A stretch of DNA of 55,050 nucleotides from Anoxybacillus pushchinoensis (GTDB taxonomy: Bacteria; Bacillota; Bacilli; Bacillales; Anoxybacillaceae), in contig NZ_FOJQ01000014.1 in the NCBI RefSeq assembly GCF_900111795.1, forward strand, positions 1 through 55,050, given 5' to 3'. This document shows, piece by piece, positions 27,990-36,839 of this stretch (the first letter of the stretch is position 1; each line of letters begins with the position of its first letter). The notes under the pieces are model-generated. The model did not search any database. It was not told the origin of the DNA and saw nothing but the letters and a program-made list of their open reading frames with translations. A program made the position numbers and the translations under genes.

Positions 27990-28097
27990 GATGGAACAGG
28001 CAGCCATCGCCCGTGGTGGGGATGCGAGAGTGCCAACCTGCCTGAAGTTTTCTGAATGGAGTGGATCCATAGCGGGAGGGGCTATGGATTTTTTGTT
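27990..28097 (+). repeat. tnpB-tail / omega-RNA-like repeat, copy B
   Basis: Reads MEQAAIARGGDARVPTCLK, homologous to the copy A tail, followed by the perfect stem ATCCATAGC (28065-28073) / GCTATGGAT (28081-28089) and six T. It may also serve as a terminator in front of hsdR. Together with copy A it brackets the NYN stub, the ORF-less element and hicB. Confidence 0.55.
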
Positions 28098-28275
28098 TCA
28101 CTAACATAATTACATTATTTTTCATACGACAATAATATATATTATGTAAACTGATTAGACAAAAGAAAACAAGGCAGGAAATGTCGTATCTGATTACAAA
28201 ATGTGAAATATATGGTAAAATGAAACTAATAACGTGATAGTAGAAGAATGAATAATAAAGAATGGTGGGGTATAT

Positions 28276-31200
28276 ATGTCGCATAACTTTCGCTTTTTAG
28301 AAGAAAAGTGGGAAGTGCTTGCAAGAGTTGGGGAAACGGCAGAACGCAACGTATATGAAAACCCAAATGTAACAATCAGCGAACTTCGGAAATTTGCCGA
28401 AACAATTACAAAGTATATTTTAGCACTGGAAGAGATTCGCGAAGAAAAAGGAACGGATCAGCAAGAAAGACTCAAAGTGCTTTTTTATGACCAAATCATC
28501 CCAAAAGAAATATACGACTTATTTACGGTCATTCGTTTGAAAGGGAATTTAGCGGTACATAACCCAAGCTATGGGGAAGTAGAGGAAGCAAAAGCGTTAT
28601 TACATATGGCATTTCGCATCGCTGTTTGGTTTATGGAAGTGTACGGCGATTGGTCATTTCAACCACCAGCATACGTCGAGCCAGTACCACGTGTTAAAAT
28701 GCAAGAAGAAGAACTGCAGCGCGTGATTCAGTCGTATGAGCAAAAACTTTCTCAGCTAGAAACAGAACTTGAGAAAATACGCAAAGAACAGCTATATGTC
28801 TCGAGTGAAGAGAAACAAAAACGCCGTGAACTTTCGCAGCGGGCGGTTATCGATATGGAATTGACCGAAGCGGAAACGCGCATCCTTATTGACCAGCAAC
28901 TGCAAGAAGCAGGTTGGGATGCCGATTCGGAGAAATTGCGATTTTCCAAAGGAGCTCGTCCACAAAAAGGGCGAAATATGGCGATTGCTGAATGGCCGTT
29001 ACGAAATGGCTACGCCGATTATGCTTTATTTGTTGGGCTTGAATTGGTTGGAATCATTGAAGCAAAGCGGGCGAGCAAAGATATTCCATCCGATATTGAA
29101 CAGGCGAAAGAATATGCAAAATCGATTGTTCGCTACGGTAATGAAATCATTCACGAACCGTGGGGCGATTATTTTGTTCCATTTCTCTTTGCGACAAACG
29201 GGCGACCTTATTTAAAACAGTTGGAACAAAAATCAGGCATTTGGTTTTTAGATGCGCGAAAATCAACGAACCATCCGCGCCCACTGCAAGGATGGTATAC
29301 GCCGCAAGGATTAAAAGATTTGCTCAAACAAGATATTGAACGTTCCGAGCAGCTTTTGCGCGATGAAAAGTTCGACTATTTAAAATTGCGCCCTTATCAA
29401 GTAAAAGCAATTCAAGCGGTCGAAAAAGCGCTCGAAGAGAAAAAGCGCAGCATTTTAATTGCGATGGCGACAGGAACAGGGAAAACGAGAATGGCGATCG
29501 GGTTAGTTTATCGATTAATTAAAGCAAACCGTTTCCGCCGTGTTTTATTTCTCGTGGATAGAAAAGCGTTAGGCGAGCAAGCCGAAGGGGCATTTAAAGA
29601 AAGTAAGCTCGAAAACTTCTTGACGTTTACGGAAATTTATCATTTGCAGTCGTTGTACGACCAAAAACCAGACAACGAAACGAGAGTGCACATCGCGACG
29701 GTGCAAGGAATGTTAAAACGCATTTTTTATAACGATCGGGCAGAAGATGTTCCGCCAATTGACCAATACGATTGCATTATTGTCGATGAAGCCCATCGTG
29801 GATATACGTTAGATAAAGAAATGGATGAAGTGGAACTACAATTTCGCAACCATCAAGATTATGTAAGCAAATACCGCAAAGTACTGGACTATTTTGACGC
29901 CGTTCGCATTGGGTTAACAGCGACGCCAGCATTGCATACGACCGAAATTTTCGATCCCCCTGTGTTCACGTATTCGTATCGGGAAGCGGTTATTGACGGA
30001 TATTTAGTCGATCACGAACCTCCTTACCAATTTGAGACGGTGCTAAAAAAAGAAGGGATTACGTGGACAAAAGGGGAAACGGTCGATGTGTACGACACGG
30101 TATCGGGAACGATTTCGCAAGAGTATTTAGAAGACGAAGTGAATATCGACGTGGCACATTTTAATACAAAAGTCATTACCGAAAGCTTTAACCGTGTCAT
30201 TATTCGTGAGTTGACGAAATACATTTCCCCTGACGATGAAGGAAAAACGTTAATTTTTGCAGCGACGGACGATCATGCCGATTTAGTCGTGCGCATTTTA
30301 AAAGAAGAATTTGAAAAAGTATATGGGGCAGTCGAAGATCAAGCCATTATGAAAATTACGGGTTCGATTAAAGACCCTTCTGGCGCCATTCGCCGCTTTA
30401 AAAATGAAAAACACCCAACCATTGTCGTGACGGTCGATTTATTAACAACAGGCATCGACGTACCATACATTACCAACCTTGTATTTTTGCGCCGAGTTCG
30501 TTCGCGCATTCTGTACGAACAAATGCTAGGACGCGCGACGAGAAAATGCGACGAGATTAAAAAAGACCATTTCAACATTTTCGACGCCGTTGGCATTTAT
30601 GAGTCGTTAAAACCGTATACAAGTATGAAACCAGTAGTGACACGACCGAATATCTCGTTAACACAACTCGTCGAAGAATTAGAGAAAATGGAGAAACAAG
30701 AACATCTCCAATACCAAAAAGAACAAATTATCGCGAAAATACAGCGGAAAAAGAAAACATGGTCAGAGCGTCAACACCAAGACTTTCACGTGCTATCTGG
30801 CGGAAAAACGGTCGATGAATTTATTGATTGGATAAAAGACTTGCAGCCGGAACAATTACCTGTAGAATTAAAAGAGTACAAATCAATGTTCCGCTATATG
30901 GACGAAAATCGCTACCGAGAAAATAAGCAATTTATTTCGAATCATGAAGATGAACTAATTGAAGTAAAACGCGGATACGGCAACGCAGAAAAGCCAGACG
31001 ATTATTTGCAGTCATTTGGCGAATTTATTCGCAACAATATGAACAAAATCCCTGCACTCATGGTCGTTTGCCAACGCCCTACCGAATTAACAAGGGAAGA
31101 GTTAAAAAAGCTTTTACTTGAATTAGACCAGAAAGGATTTTCTGAGAAAAAGCTACAAGCGGCATGGAGAGAAGCGAAAAACGAAGACATCGCCGCAGAT

Positions 31201-31521
31201 ATTATCGCCTTCATTCGCCAGCAAGCATTAGGCGACCCGCTCATTAGCCATGAAGAACGAATTAAAAACGCGATGAAGAAAATTTATCAAATGAAAGCAT
31301 GGCCGCCGGTGCAAAAGAAATGGCTTGAACGCATCGAAAAGCAGCTGTTGCAAGAATACGTCCTTCACCCCGATCCAGAAAAAGCGTTCGAATACGAGCC
31401 ATTTAAGAGCCATGGCGGATTTAAGCAAATTAACAAAATTTTCGACGGACAACTCGCGCAAATTGTCCGCGAAATTAACGTCAACTTATATAACTATCAC
31501 CCAAAAAAGGAGCAAGCCTAA
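28276..31521 (+). CDS. hsdR: Type I restriction enzyme, R (restriction/translocase) subunit
   Basis: 1081 residues. An N-terminal DUF4145-like region (~1-130) is followed by a coiled coil, then the PD-(D/E)xK nuclease (GYADYALF...LVGIIEAKRAS, residues ~245-275) and an SF2 helicase/translocase (MATGTGKTRMA Walker A, VDEAHRG box, GLTATPALHT, TTGIDVPYITNLVFLR, QMLGRATR). The C-terminal ~250 residues bind the methylase. It cuts unmethylated DNA after ATP-driven translocation. ATG 28276 follows GGTGGGG, and the stop is immediately followed by the hsdM ATG, so hsdRMS is one operon. Confidence 0.95.
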   Translation: MSHNFRFLEEKWEVLARVGETAERNVYENPNVTISELRKFAETITKYILALEEIREEKGTDQQERLKVLFYDQIIPKEIYDLFTVIRLKGNLAVHNPSYGEVEEAKALLHMAFRIAVWFMEVYGDWSFQPPAYVEPVPRVKMQEEELQRVIQSYEQKLSQLETELEKIRKEQLYVSSEEKQKRRELSQRAVIDMELTEAETRILIDQQLQEAGWDADSEKLRFSKGARPQKGRNMAIAEWPLRNGYADYALFVGLELVGIIEAKRASKDIPSDIEQAKEYAKSIVRYGNEIIHEPWGDYFVPFLFATNGRPYLKQLEQKSGIWFLDARKSTNHPRPLQGWYTPQGLKDLLKQDIERSEQLLRDEKFDYLKLRPYQVKAIQAVEKALEEKKRSILIAMATGTGKTRMAIGLVYRLIKANRFRRVLFLVDRKALGEQAEGAFKESKLENFLTFTEIYHLQSLYDQKPDNETRVHIATVQGMLKRIFYNDRAEDVPPIDQYDCIIVDEAHRGYTLDKEMDEVELQFRNHQDYVSKYRKVLDYFDAVRIGLTATPALHTTEIFDPPVFTYSYREAVIDGYLVDHEPPYQFETVLKKEGITWTKGETVDVYDTVSGTISQEYLEDEVNIDVAHFNTKVITESFNRVIIRELTKYISPDDEGKTLIFAATDDHADLVVRILKEEFEKVYGAVEDQAIMKITGSIKDPSGAIRRFKNEKHPTIVVTVDLLTTGIDVPYITNLVFLRRVRSRILYEQMLGRATRKCDEIKKDHFNIFDAVGIYESLKPYTSMKPVVTRPNISLTQLVEELEKMEKQEHLQYQKEQIIAKIQRKKKTWSERQHQDFHVLSGGKTVDEFIDWIKDLQPEQLPVELKEYKSMFRYMDENRYRENKQFISNHEDELIEVKRGYGNAEKPDDYLQSFGEFIRNNMNKIPALMVVCQRPTELTREELKKLLLELDQKGFSEKKLQAAWREAKNEDIAADIIAFIRQQALGDPLISHEERIKNAMKKIYQMKAWPPVQKKWLERIEKQLLQEYVLHPDPEKAFEYEPFKSHGGFKQINKIFDGQLAQIVREINVNLYNYHPKKEQA

Positions 31522-33000
31522 ATGAACAACCGAGAAATTGTGCAGAAGCTTTGGAATTTATGTAACGTTCTTCGCGATGATGGAATTACGTACCATCAAT
31601 ACGTGACAGAACTCACGTATTTGCTGTTTTTAAAAATGATGAAAGAAACAGGACGAGAGTATATGATCCCAGAAGCGTATCGCTGGGATTCGCTCGTGAC
31701 AAAAAGCGGCATTGAGTTGAAAGACCATTATCAACAGCTTTTACTTGCATTAGGAAAAGAAGAAAATGAATTGTTAAAGCAAATTTACACAGACGCTGCT
31801 TCGAACATTCGTGAGCCGAAAAACTTAGAAAAAATCATTCAATCGATTAATAGTCTCGATTGGTACAATGCAAAACAAGAAGGACTAGGCGATTTGTACG
31901 AAGGGCTTTTAGAGAAAAACGCGAACGAAGTGAAGTCAGGAGCGGGGCAATATTTTACGCCTCGCCCGCTCATTGAGGTCATTGTGGAATTAGTGAATCC
32001 ACAGCCAGGGGAACGTTGCCACGACCCAGCGGCAGGAACGTTTGGTTTTATGATTGCCGCCGATCGCCACGTTCGCAAGCAAACGGATGATTATTTTGAT
32101 TTGTCGCAAGAAGAAATAGAGTTTCAAAAATATAAAGCGTTCTCCGGCGTAGAGCTTGTCCGAGATACGCATCGCCTTGCGGTCATGAATGCACTGCTTC
32201 ATGACATTCATGGGGAAATTGTATTAGGCGATACGCTTTCATCGCTAGGGGAAAGCTTGAAAAACTATGATGTCATTTTAACAAACCCTCCGTTTGGAAC
32301 GAAAAAGGGCGGCGAACGCGCGACGAGAACAGATTTTACGTTTATGACATCGAACAAACAGTTGAATTTCTTGCAGCACATTTATCGTGCGCTCAAACCA
32401 AACGGAAAAGCGCGAGCAGCCGTCGTCGTGCCAGATAACGTCTTGTTTGAAGGCGGAGTCGGGGCAGATATTCGCCGGGATTTAATGGATAAATGTGAGC
32501 TCCATACGATTTTACGTTTGCCGACGGGCATTTTTTACGCCCAAGGGGTAAAAACGAACGTCTTATTTTTCACGCGCGGCACAAGCGATGTCGGCAATAC
32601 GAAAGAAGTATGGGTGTACGATTTGCGGACAAACATGCCGTCGTTTGGAAAACGCAATCCGCTCACGAAAGAACATTTCGCCGATTTTATTAACGCGTAT
32701 ACAGCGGAAGATCGCCATCAAGTGCAAGACGAACGCTGGAACGTATTCACGCGCGAAGAAATTGCGAAAAAAGGCGACAGCTTAGACATCGGCTTAATTG
32801 CCGATGAATCGCTATCGATTTACGAAAACTTACCAGACCCGATCGACTCAGCTGAAGAAGCGGTAGAAAAACTGGAATTAGCTATTTCTTTATTAAACGA
32901 AGTCATCGCCGAGCTAAAAGCGGTCGAACAACCTAATAGCTACCAAGCAACGAACGAAGTGCTGAAAGTGGCAGAAACATCTGAGGTGCTTAAAAAATGA
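31522..33000 (+). CDS. hsdM: Type I restriction-modification methyltransferase subunit
   Basis: 492 residues with the HsdM N-terminal helical domain (LWNLCNVLRDDGITYHQYVT), SAM motif I (HDPAAGTFGFMIAADRH) and catalytic motif IV NPPFGT, so it methylates N6 of adenine. Start ATG directly follows the hsdR stop. The 3' end overlaps hsdS by four bases (ATGA). Codon use matches the host genome. Confidence 0.96.
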   Translation: MNNREIVQKLWNLCNVLRDDGITYHQYVTELTYLLFLKMMKETGREYMIPEAYRWDSLVTKSGIELKDHYQQLLLALGKEENELLKQIYTDAASNIREPKNLEKIIQSINSLDWYNAKQEGLGDLYEGLLEKNANEVKSGAGQYFTPRPLIEVIVELVNPQPGERCHDPAAGTFGFMIAADRHVRKQTDDYFDLSQEEIEFQKYKAFSGVELVRDTHRLAVMNALLHDIHGEIVLGDTLSSLGESLKNYDVILTNPPFGTKKGGERATRTDFTFMTSNKQLNFLQHIYRALKPNGKARAAVVVPDNVLFEGGVGADIRRDLMDKCELHTILRLPTGIFYAQGVKTNVLFFTRGTSDVGNTKEVWVYDLRTNMPSFGKRNPLTKEHFADFINAYTAEDRHQVQDERWNVFTREEIAKKGDSLDIGLIADESLSIYENLPDPIDSAEEAVEKLELAISLLNEVIAELKAVEQPNSYQATNEVLKVAETSEVLKK

Positions 33001-34418
33001 GCAAAACGAGACAAAAATCGCTGGAAGAACTACTGGAAGAAGCACTAGTGCCGGAAGAAGAACAGCCTTATAAAGCGCCGGAGAATTGGGTGTGGGTTAG
33101 ACTAGGTAGTATTAGTAGGTTTATTGACTATCGAGGTAAGACACCTAAAAAAACTGAATCAGGTATAAGACTAATCACCGCTAAAAATGTTAGGATGGGT
33201 TATATCCAAGACGAACCTAAAGAATTTATTAGTGAAAAAGATTATGATTCATGGATGACTAGAGGGATTCCAAATGTGGGTGATATATTATTTACAACCG
33301 AAGCACCTTTAGGGAATGTGGCTCAATTAGATATTAATGAGAAAATTGCGCTCGCTCAAAGGATTATCACAATCTCCCCTTATCAGCCACTTGAAAAGAC
33401 TTTCTTTAAATATTGTTTAATGAGTCCACAAATGCAAGCTCTAATTAAAAGTAACGCTACTGGAACTACTGTTTCTGGGATAAAAGCGAGTAGGCTAAAG
33501 GAAATAGAGGTGCCTTTAGCTCCTTTACACGAACAAAAACGTATTGCTGACAAAGTCGAGAGACTTTTTGCTAAAATTGATGAAGCGAAGCAGTTGATTG
33601 AGGAAGTGAAGGGGTCGGTTGAGTTAAGACGGGCGGCGATTTTGGATAGGGCGTTTAGGGGGGAGCTAGGAACAAATGATCCTTTTGAAGCTCCTAATCA
33701 AATAAATGAAAAAGAAATCGTTCCACCAAATGAACAACCTTATCAAGTGCCGGAAAATTGGGTGTGGGTAAAATTGAAATCGTGTTTAAAAAATTTGCAA
33801 TATGGATACACTGCTTCGTCATCAGTATCGGAAGAAGGTCCAAAATATTTGCGTATAACCGATATACAAAATGGTCATGTTGATTGGGAAAAGGTACCCC
33901 ATTGCAAAATAGATGAAGAGCAACTAGAAAAGTACCGTCTCAATAAAGGGGACATTGTTATCGCTAGAACGGGCGCAACCACTGGAAAGAGTTTTTTGAT
34001 TGATGACGTGCCTTGTGCAGTATTTGCTTCTTATCTTATTCGATTGACTATAAATGATTATTTAGATGCCCGCTATTTGTGGAACTATTTAAAAAGCCCA
34101 ATGTATTGGAAACAAATCACTGTTGTGCAAAAAGGAATTGCGCAGCCAGGAGCAAACGCCCAGATTATAGGTGGACTTAGTCTTCCGTTACCCCCTGTTA
34201 GGGAGCAACAACGGATTGCAGAAAAAGTAGATTTTCTACTAAATAAGTTGGACTCAGAAAAACAACTCGCTTTAGAAATCGAGCAAAAAATAGACTTAAT
34301 AAAACAATCCATCCTCTCCAAAGCCTTCAGTGGGGAGCTTGGCACCAATGATCCGAACGATGAACATGCGATAGAGCTACTAAAAGAAGTGCTATTACAA
34401 ACAAGCGGACAGTCATAG
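32997..34418 (+). CDS. hsdS: Type I restriction-modification specificity subunit
   Basis: 473 residues with two target-recognition domains, each starting with PENWVWV(R/K)L, and two conserved helical spacers (HEQKRIADKVERLFAKIDEA and REQQRIAEKVDFLLNKLDSE) ending AFRGELGTNDP and AFSGELGTNDP. Each domain should read one half of a bipartite DNA site. The recognition-domain DNA (about 33.10-33.56 and 33.77-34.20 kb) is visibly richer in AT and rare codons than the flanking helices, hsdM and hsdR. This fits domain swapping between strains. Confidence 0.95.
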   Translation: MSKTRQKSLEELLEEALVPEEEQPYKAPENWVWVRLGSISRFIDYRGKTPKKTESGIRLITAKNVRMGYIQDEPKEFISEKDYDSWMTRGIPNVGDILFTTEAPLGNVAQLDINEKIALAQRIITISPYQPLEKTFFKYCLMSPQMQALIKSNATGTTVSGIKASRLKEIEVPLAPLHEQKRIADKVERLFAKIDEAKQLIEEVKGSVELRRAAILDRAFRGELGTNDPFEAPNQINEKEIVPPNEQPYQVPENWVWVKLKSCLKNLQYGYTASSSVSEEGPKYLRITDIQNGHVDWEKVPHCKIDEEQLEKYRLNKGDIVIARTGATTGKSFLIDDVPCAVFASYLIRLTINDYLDARYLWNYLKSPMYWKQITVVQKGIAQPGANAQIIGGLSLPLPPVREQQRIAEKVDFLLNKLDSEKQLALEIEQKIDLIKQSILSKAFSGELGTNDPNDEHAIELLKEVLLQTSGQS

Positions 34419-34432
34419 TGCTGTTCGCTTGT
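34401..34432 (+). terminator. Hairpin at the end of hsdS
   Basis: ACAAGCGGACAG and CTGTTCGCTTGT form a 12-bp stem overlapping the stop codon. It lacks a T-run; the copied cysI terminator at 34484-34526 follows. Confidence 0.5.
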
Positions 34433-34479
34433 TGTGTATTTATACGGCGTGTGGTTTCGGTGCCTGTCACCTGTCGATG

Positions 34480-34526
34480 ATGACTAAACAAATCGGCTTC
34501 CTGTTTGGGAGCCGATTTGTTTTTGG
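34480..34526 (+). terminator. Terminator identical to that of cysI
   Basis: 34480-34518 is an exact 39-nt copy of 20156-20194, including the last bases of cysI (ATGACTAA) and its terminator stem AAATCGGCTTCC/GGGAGCCGATTT. It is followed by GTTTTTGG. Confidence 0.85.
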
Positions 34527-34598
34527 AGAAAGGATGATTTTAAACGGTGGAGAATATAATAAAGGGGTTCATTTTATTTACAGAAAGGGGTAATTGAC

Positions 34599-34916
34599 AT
34601 GATCGTTACAACAACAAATAGCATTGAAGGAAAGCAAATTGAGCAATACCTCGGTTTAGTGTCTGGTGAGGTGATTTTAGGGGCCAACGTTGTTCGTGAT
34701 TTTTTAGCGAGCATTACCGATATCATCGGTGGCCGAAGCGGAACATACGAAAGCAAGTTAGCTGAAGGACGGGACATGGCTGTAGAAGAAATGGTGAAAA
34801 AAGCGCGCAATATGGGAGCAAATGCAGTAATTGGTGTCGATCTTGATTTTGAAACGTTGCGCGATGATATGATGATGTGCATTGCGACAGGTACAGCGGT
34901 GAAAGTGAAGGAATAG
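34599..34916 (+). CDS. YbjQ/UPF0145 family protein, copy 2
   Basis: 105 residues, differing from the protein at 26176-26493 at only about four positions (for example REMAVQE against RDMAVEE, LRDGM against LRDDM, and MCLA against MCIA). The DNA is also nearly identical through the gene, while the flanks differ. AAAGGGG precedes the ATG. A recent duplication or gene conversion is likely. Confidence 0.88.
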   Translation: MIVTTTNSIEGKQIEQYLGLVSGEVILGANVVRDFLASITDIIGGRSGTYESKLAEGRDMAVEEMVKKARNMGANAVIGVDLDFETLRDDMMMCIATGTAVKVKE

Positions 34917-34922
34917 AAATTT

Positions 34923-34956
34923 TGGGGAGAAGCCAAGTCGGCTTCTTTTTTCTTTT
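34923..34956 (+). terminator. Terminator after ybjQ copy 2
   Basis: AGAAGCC-AAGTC-GGCTTCT followed by a long T-run. Confidence 0.85.
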
Positions 34957-35028
34957 TTACGGTTGAGCGTGTATTCAAAATTTCGTTGAGAAACTGACAT
35001 ACAATGTTCAATGGTTCCTTTTTGTATA

Positions 35029-35077
35029 TTGACTCATGTATAAAAAAGGGATATTATGTAATTAGAAATTTATCTAA
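35029..35077 (+). promoter_or_regulatory. sdpR promoter and likely operator
   Basis: TTGACT (35029-35034), 17-bp spacer, TATTAT (35052-35057). Just downstream, TTAGAAATTTATCTAA is an imperfect palindrome (TTAGA-N6-TCTAA) in the position expected for autorepression by an ArsR-type protein. Confidence 0.65.
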
Positions 35078-35105
35078 ATATCTAAAAGAAAGTAGGTGAA
35101 AAAGG

Positions 35106-35384
35106 ATGTCGTTTAACGAAGCGTTTAAAGCGATTGCCGATCCGAACCGAAGAAAAATTCTTTCTTTATTAAAAAAAGGGGACTTAACAGCAGGGGAAAT
35201 TGCTGAACATTTCGATATGCAAAAGCCGAGTGTTTCCCATCACTTAAAAATATTAAAACAAGCCGATTTAGTGGAAGATCGCCGAGTTGGTCAGCATATT
35301 TATTATTCATTAAACACAACGGTGTTCCAAGATTTAATGAGCTGGTTTTATGACATATTACAAAAAGAAGGTGATGAATCATGA
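35106..35384 (+). CDS. sdpR: ArsR-family autorepressor SdpR
   Basis: 92 residues with a winged helix: FKAIADPNRRKILSLLKKGD, ITAGE-like LTAGEIAEHFDMQKPSVSHH and LVEDRRVGQHIYYSLNT. No metal-binding Cys motif is present, as in SdpR. In B. subtilis SdpR represses sdpRI until the immunity protein SdpI sequesters it at the membrane. Here it overlaps sdpI by four bases (ATGA). Confidence 0.88.
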   Translation: MSFNEAFKAIADPNRRKILSLLKKGDLTAGEIAEHFDMQKPSVSHHLKILKQADLVEDRRVGQHIYYSLNTTVFQDLMSWFYDILQKEGDES

Positions 35385-36007
35385 AAAAGCACTTATTTAT
35401 TATTATTCTCATTGCATGCAGCTATGTATTGAGCTTATTAGCGATCCCTTTTTTGCCAAGTGAAGTAGCGATTCATTGGAATGCTGCAGGGGAAGCTGAC
35501 GGCTTTACAAACAAATGGTGGGGCGCGTTATTACTTCCGATTTTGTTAACAGGAATTGTTGCTCTCATCGTCTTTTTGCCGAAAGTGGATCCACGCAAAG
35601 AAAACTACGAGAAATTTGAAAAAGTATATCGTATTTTTTTACATGTATTTGTTTTGTTTTTATTTAGCATACATGTGGTGACGCTTGCGTATAATATCGG
35701 AATTCCTGTGCAAGTCGATGTCGTTGTGCCGATTGGAGTTGGAATGTTGTTCATTGTCCTTGGCAATTATATGCCGAAAATTAAACCGAATTATTTCATT
35801 GGCATTCGCACCCCTTGGACGTTAGAAAATGAAGTAGTTTGGCAAAAAACGCACCGTGTCGGTGGAAAAGTGTTTGTTATCATGGGTGTATTGATTATGT
35901 TCACGATATTTGTAACAAGTGTGTGGCGCTTTATTTTTCTTATGATCATCGTATTTGGTGGCACGATGTATTTGTTTATCCAGTCGTATTTATTTTCGCG
36001 TAAATGA
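35381..36007 (+). CDS. sdpI: SdpI family immunity/membrane protein
   Basis: 208 residues, DUF1648-type N-terminus (LPSEVAIHWNAAGEADGFTN) and SdpI signature GNYMPKIKPNYFIGIRTPWT with six transmembrane segments. In B. subtilis SdpI protects against the SdpC killing factor and sequesters SdpR. No sdpABC toxin genes occur in the window, so it may be an orphan immunity/signalling pair or defend against other strains. Confidence 0.87.
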   Translation: MKKHLFIIILIACSYVLSLLAIPFLPSEVAIHWNAAGEADGFTNKWWGALLLPILLTGIVALIVFLPKVDPRKENYEKFEKVYRIFLHVFVLFLFSIHVVTLAYNIGIPVQVDVVVPIGVGMLFIVLGNYMPKIKPNYFIGIRTPWTLENEVVWQKTHRVGGKVFVIMGVLIMFTIFVTSVWRFIFLMIIVFGGTMYLFIQSYLFSRK

Positions 36008-36021
36008 AAGGGGAGATCGAT

Positions 36022-36771
36022 TTGGTTGGGATGTCTATTCAGTTGTTTCTTTCTTTGATTGTTCCTTTTGCACTTATCATATATGGACGAAAAAAAGGAT
36101 GGCTTTCTTGGAAAGCGTTCGGTGTCGGCTTGCTTATTTTTGTTTTATTTTCACAAGTGTTAGAGAAGATGCTTCACTTTCTCGTAATTGATCCGAGCGG
36201 CACATCACTAAAAGGAACAAGTAGCGTTTGGGCGTTTGTCGCTTACGGAGCTTTAGCAGCCGGAGTATTTGAAGAGATAGGGAGATATGTTGGATTTCGT
36301 TTCATGTTAAAAAACAATCGATCGTATGGGGACGGGCTATCATTTGGCTTAGGACATGGAGGAATGGAAGCTGTGCTAATTGGTGCTTTTAGCGCTGTGA
36401 ACATGATGGTCATTTCTCATCTCGTTCAAACAGGTGATTTTGAGCAAGTTGCTGCCTCGCTTCCAGCTACGCAAATCGACATGATTCAATCGATGTTGAA
36501 TCAGCCGGATTGGATGTATGTATTAGGTGGTATAGAGCGAACATTTGCGATAGTGATTCATGTTGCGCTTTCGCTTCTTGTTTTATACGGGGTTCGGAAA
36601 GGACAATTCCGTTATGTGGTGTATGCGATTTTGATTCATACGTTAATTGATGTCGTCCCTGCGTTATATCAAGTGAAAATCATTTCGAATGTTTGGGTGA
36701 TCGAAACAATCTTTGCTTTTTTGGCAATCGCTTCACTTGTCTTCATTCGACGTATAGCAGAAAAATTTTAA
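36022..36771 (+). CDS. YhfC family intramembrane protease-like protein
   Basis: About 249 residues with seven hydrophobic segments and the motifs FEEIGRYVGFR, GLGHGGMEAVLIG and HTLIDVVPALY. These fit the YhfC family, distantly related to CPBP-type glutamic intramembrane proteases, with EE, H and H/D as likely active residues. An ATG at 36004 overlaps the sdpI stop but lacks a ribosome binding site; TTG 36022 is six bases after AAGGGGAG and is preferred. CPBP-type proteases often accompany bacteriocin immunity genes, which matches the sdpR-sdpI context. Confidence 0.78.
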   Translation: MVGMSIQLFLSLIVPFALIIYGRKKGWLSWKAFGVGLLIFVLFSQVLEKMLHFLVIDPSGTSLKGTSSVWAFVAYGALAAGVFEEIGRYVGFRFMLKNNRSYGDGLSFGLGHGGMEAVLIGAFSAVNMMVISHLVQTGDFEQVAASLPATQIDMIQSMLNQPDWMYVLGGIERTFAIVIHVALSLLVLYGVRKGQFRYVVYAILIHTLIDVVPALYQVKIISNVWVIETIFAFLAIASLVFIRRIAEKF

Positions 36772-36800
36772 AAACATATTGCATCGAAACGCGTTTCATA

Positions 36801-36833
36801 CCTTATGCTTGCGTCAAAAGCATAAGGGAGGAG
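36801..36833 (+). promoter_or_regulatory. Hairpin overlapping a ribosome binding site
   Basis: A perfect 10-bp stem CCTTATGCTT (36801-36810) / AAGCATAAGG (36818-36827). The 3' arm overlaps the start of the Shine-Dalgarno AAGGGAGGAG (36824-36833) of the 28-codon gene that follows. There is no T-run, so it is not a standard terminator. Confidence 0.55.
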
Positions 36834-36839
36834 AATTTT

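Noticed and set aside
26176-34916. Novel defence island around the R-M operon
   Set aside because: hsdRMS is a standard type I system and the remaining content is IS debris, a NYN stub and a lone broken hicB; no further defence gene was recognised.
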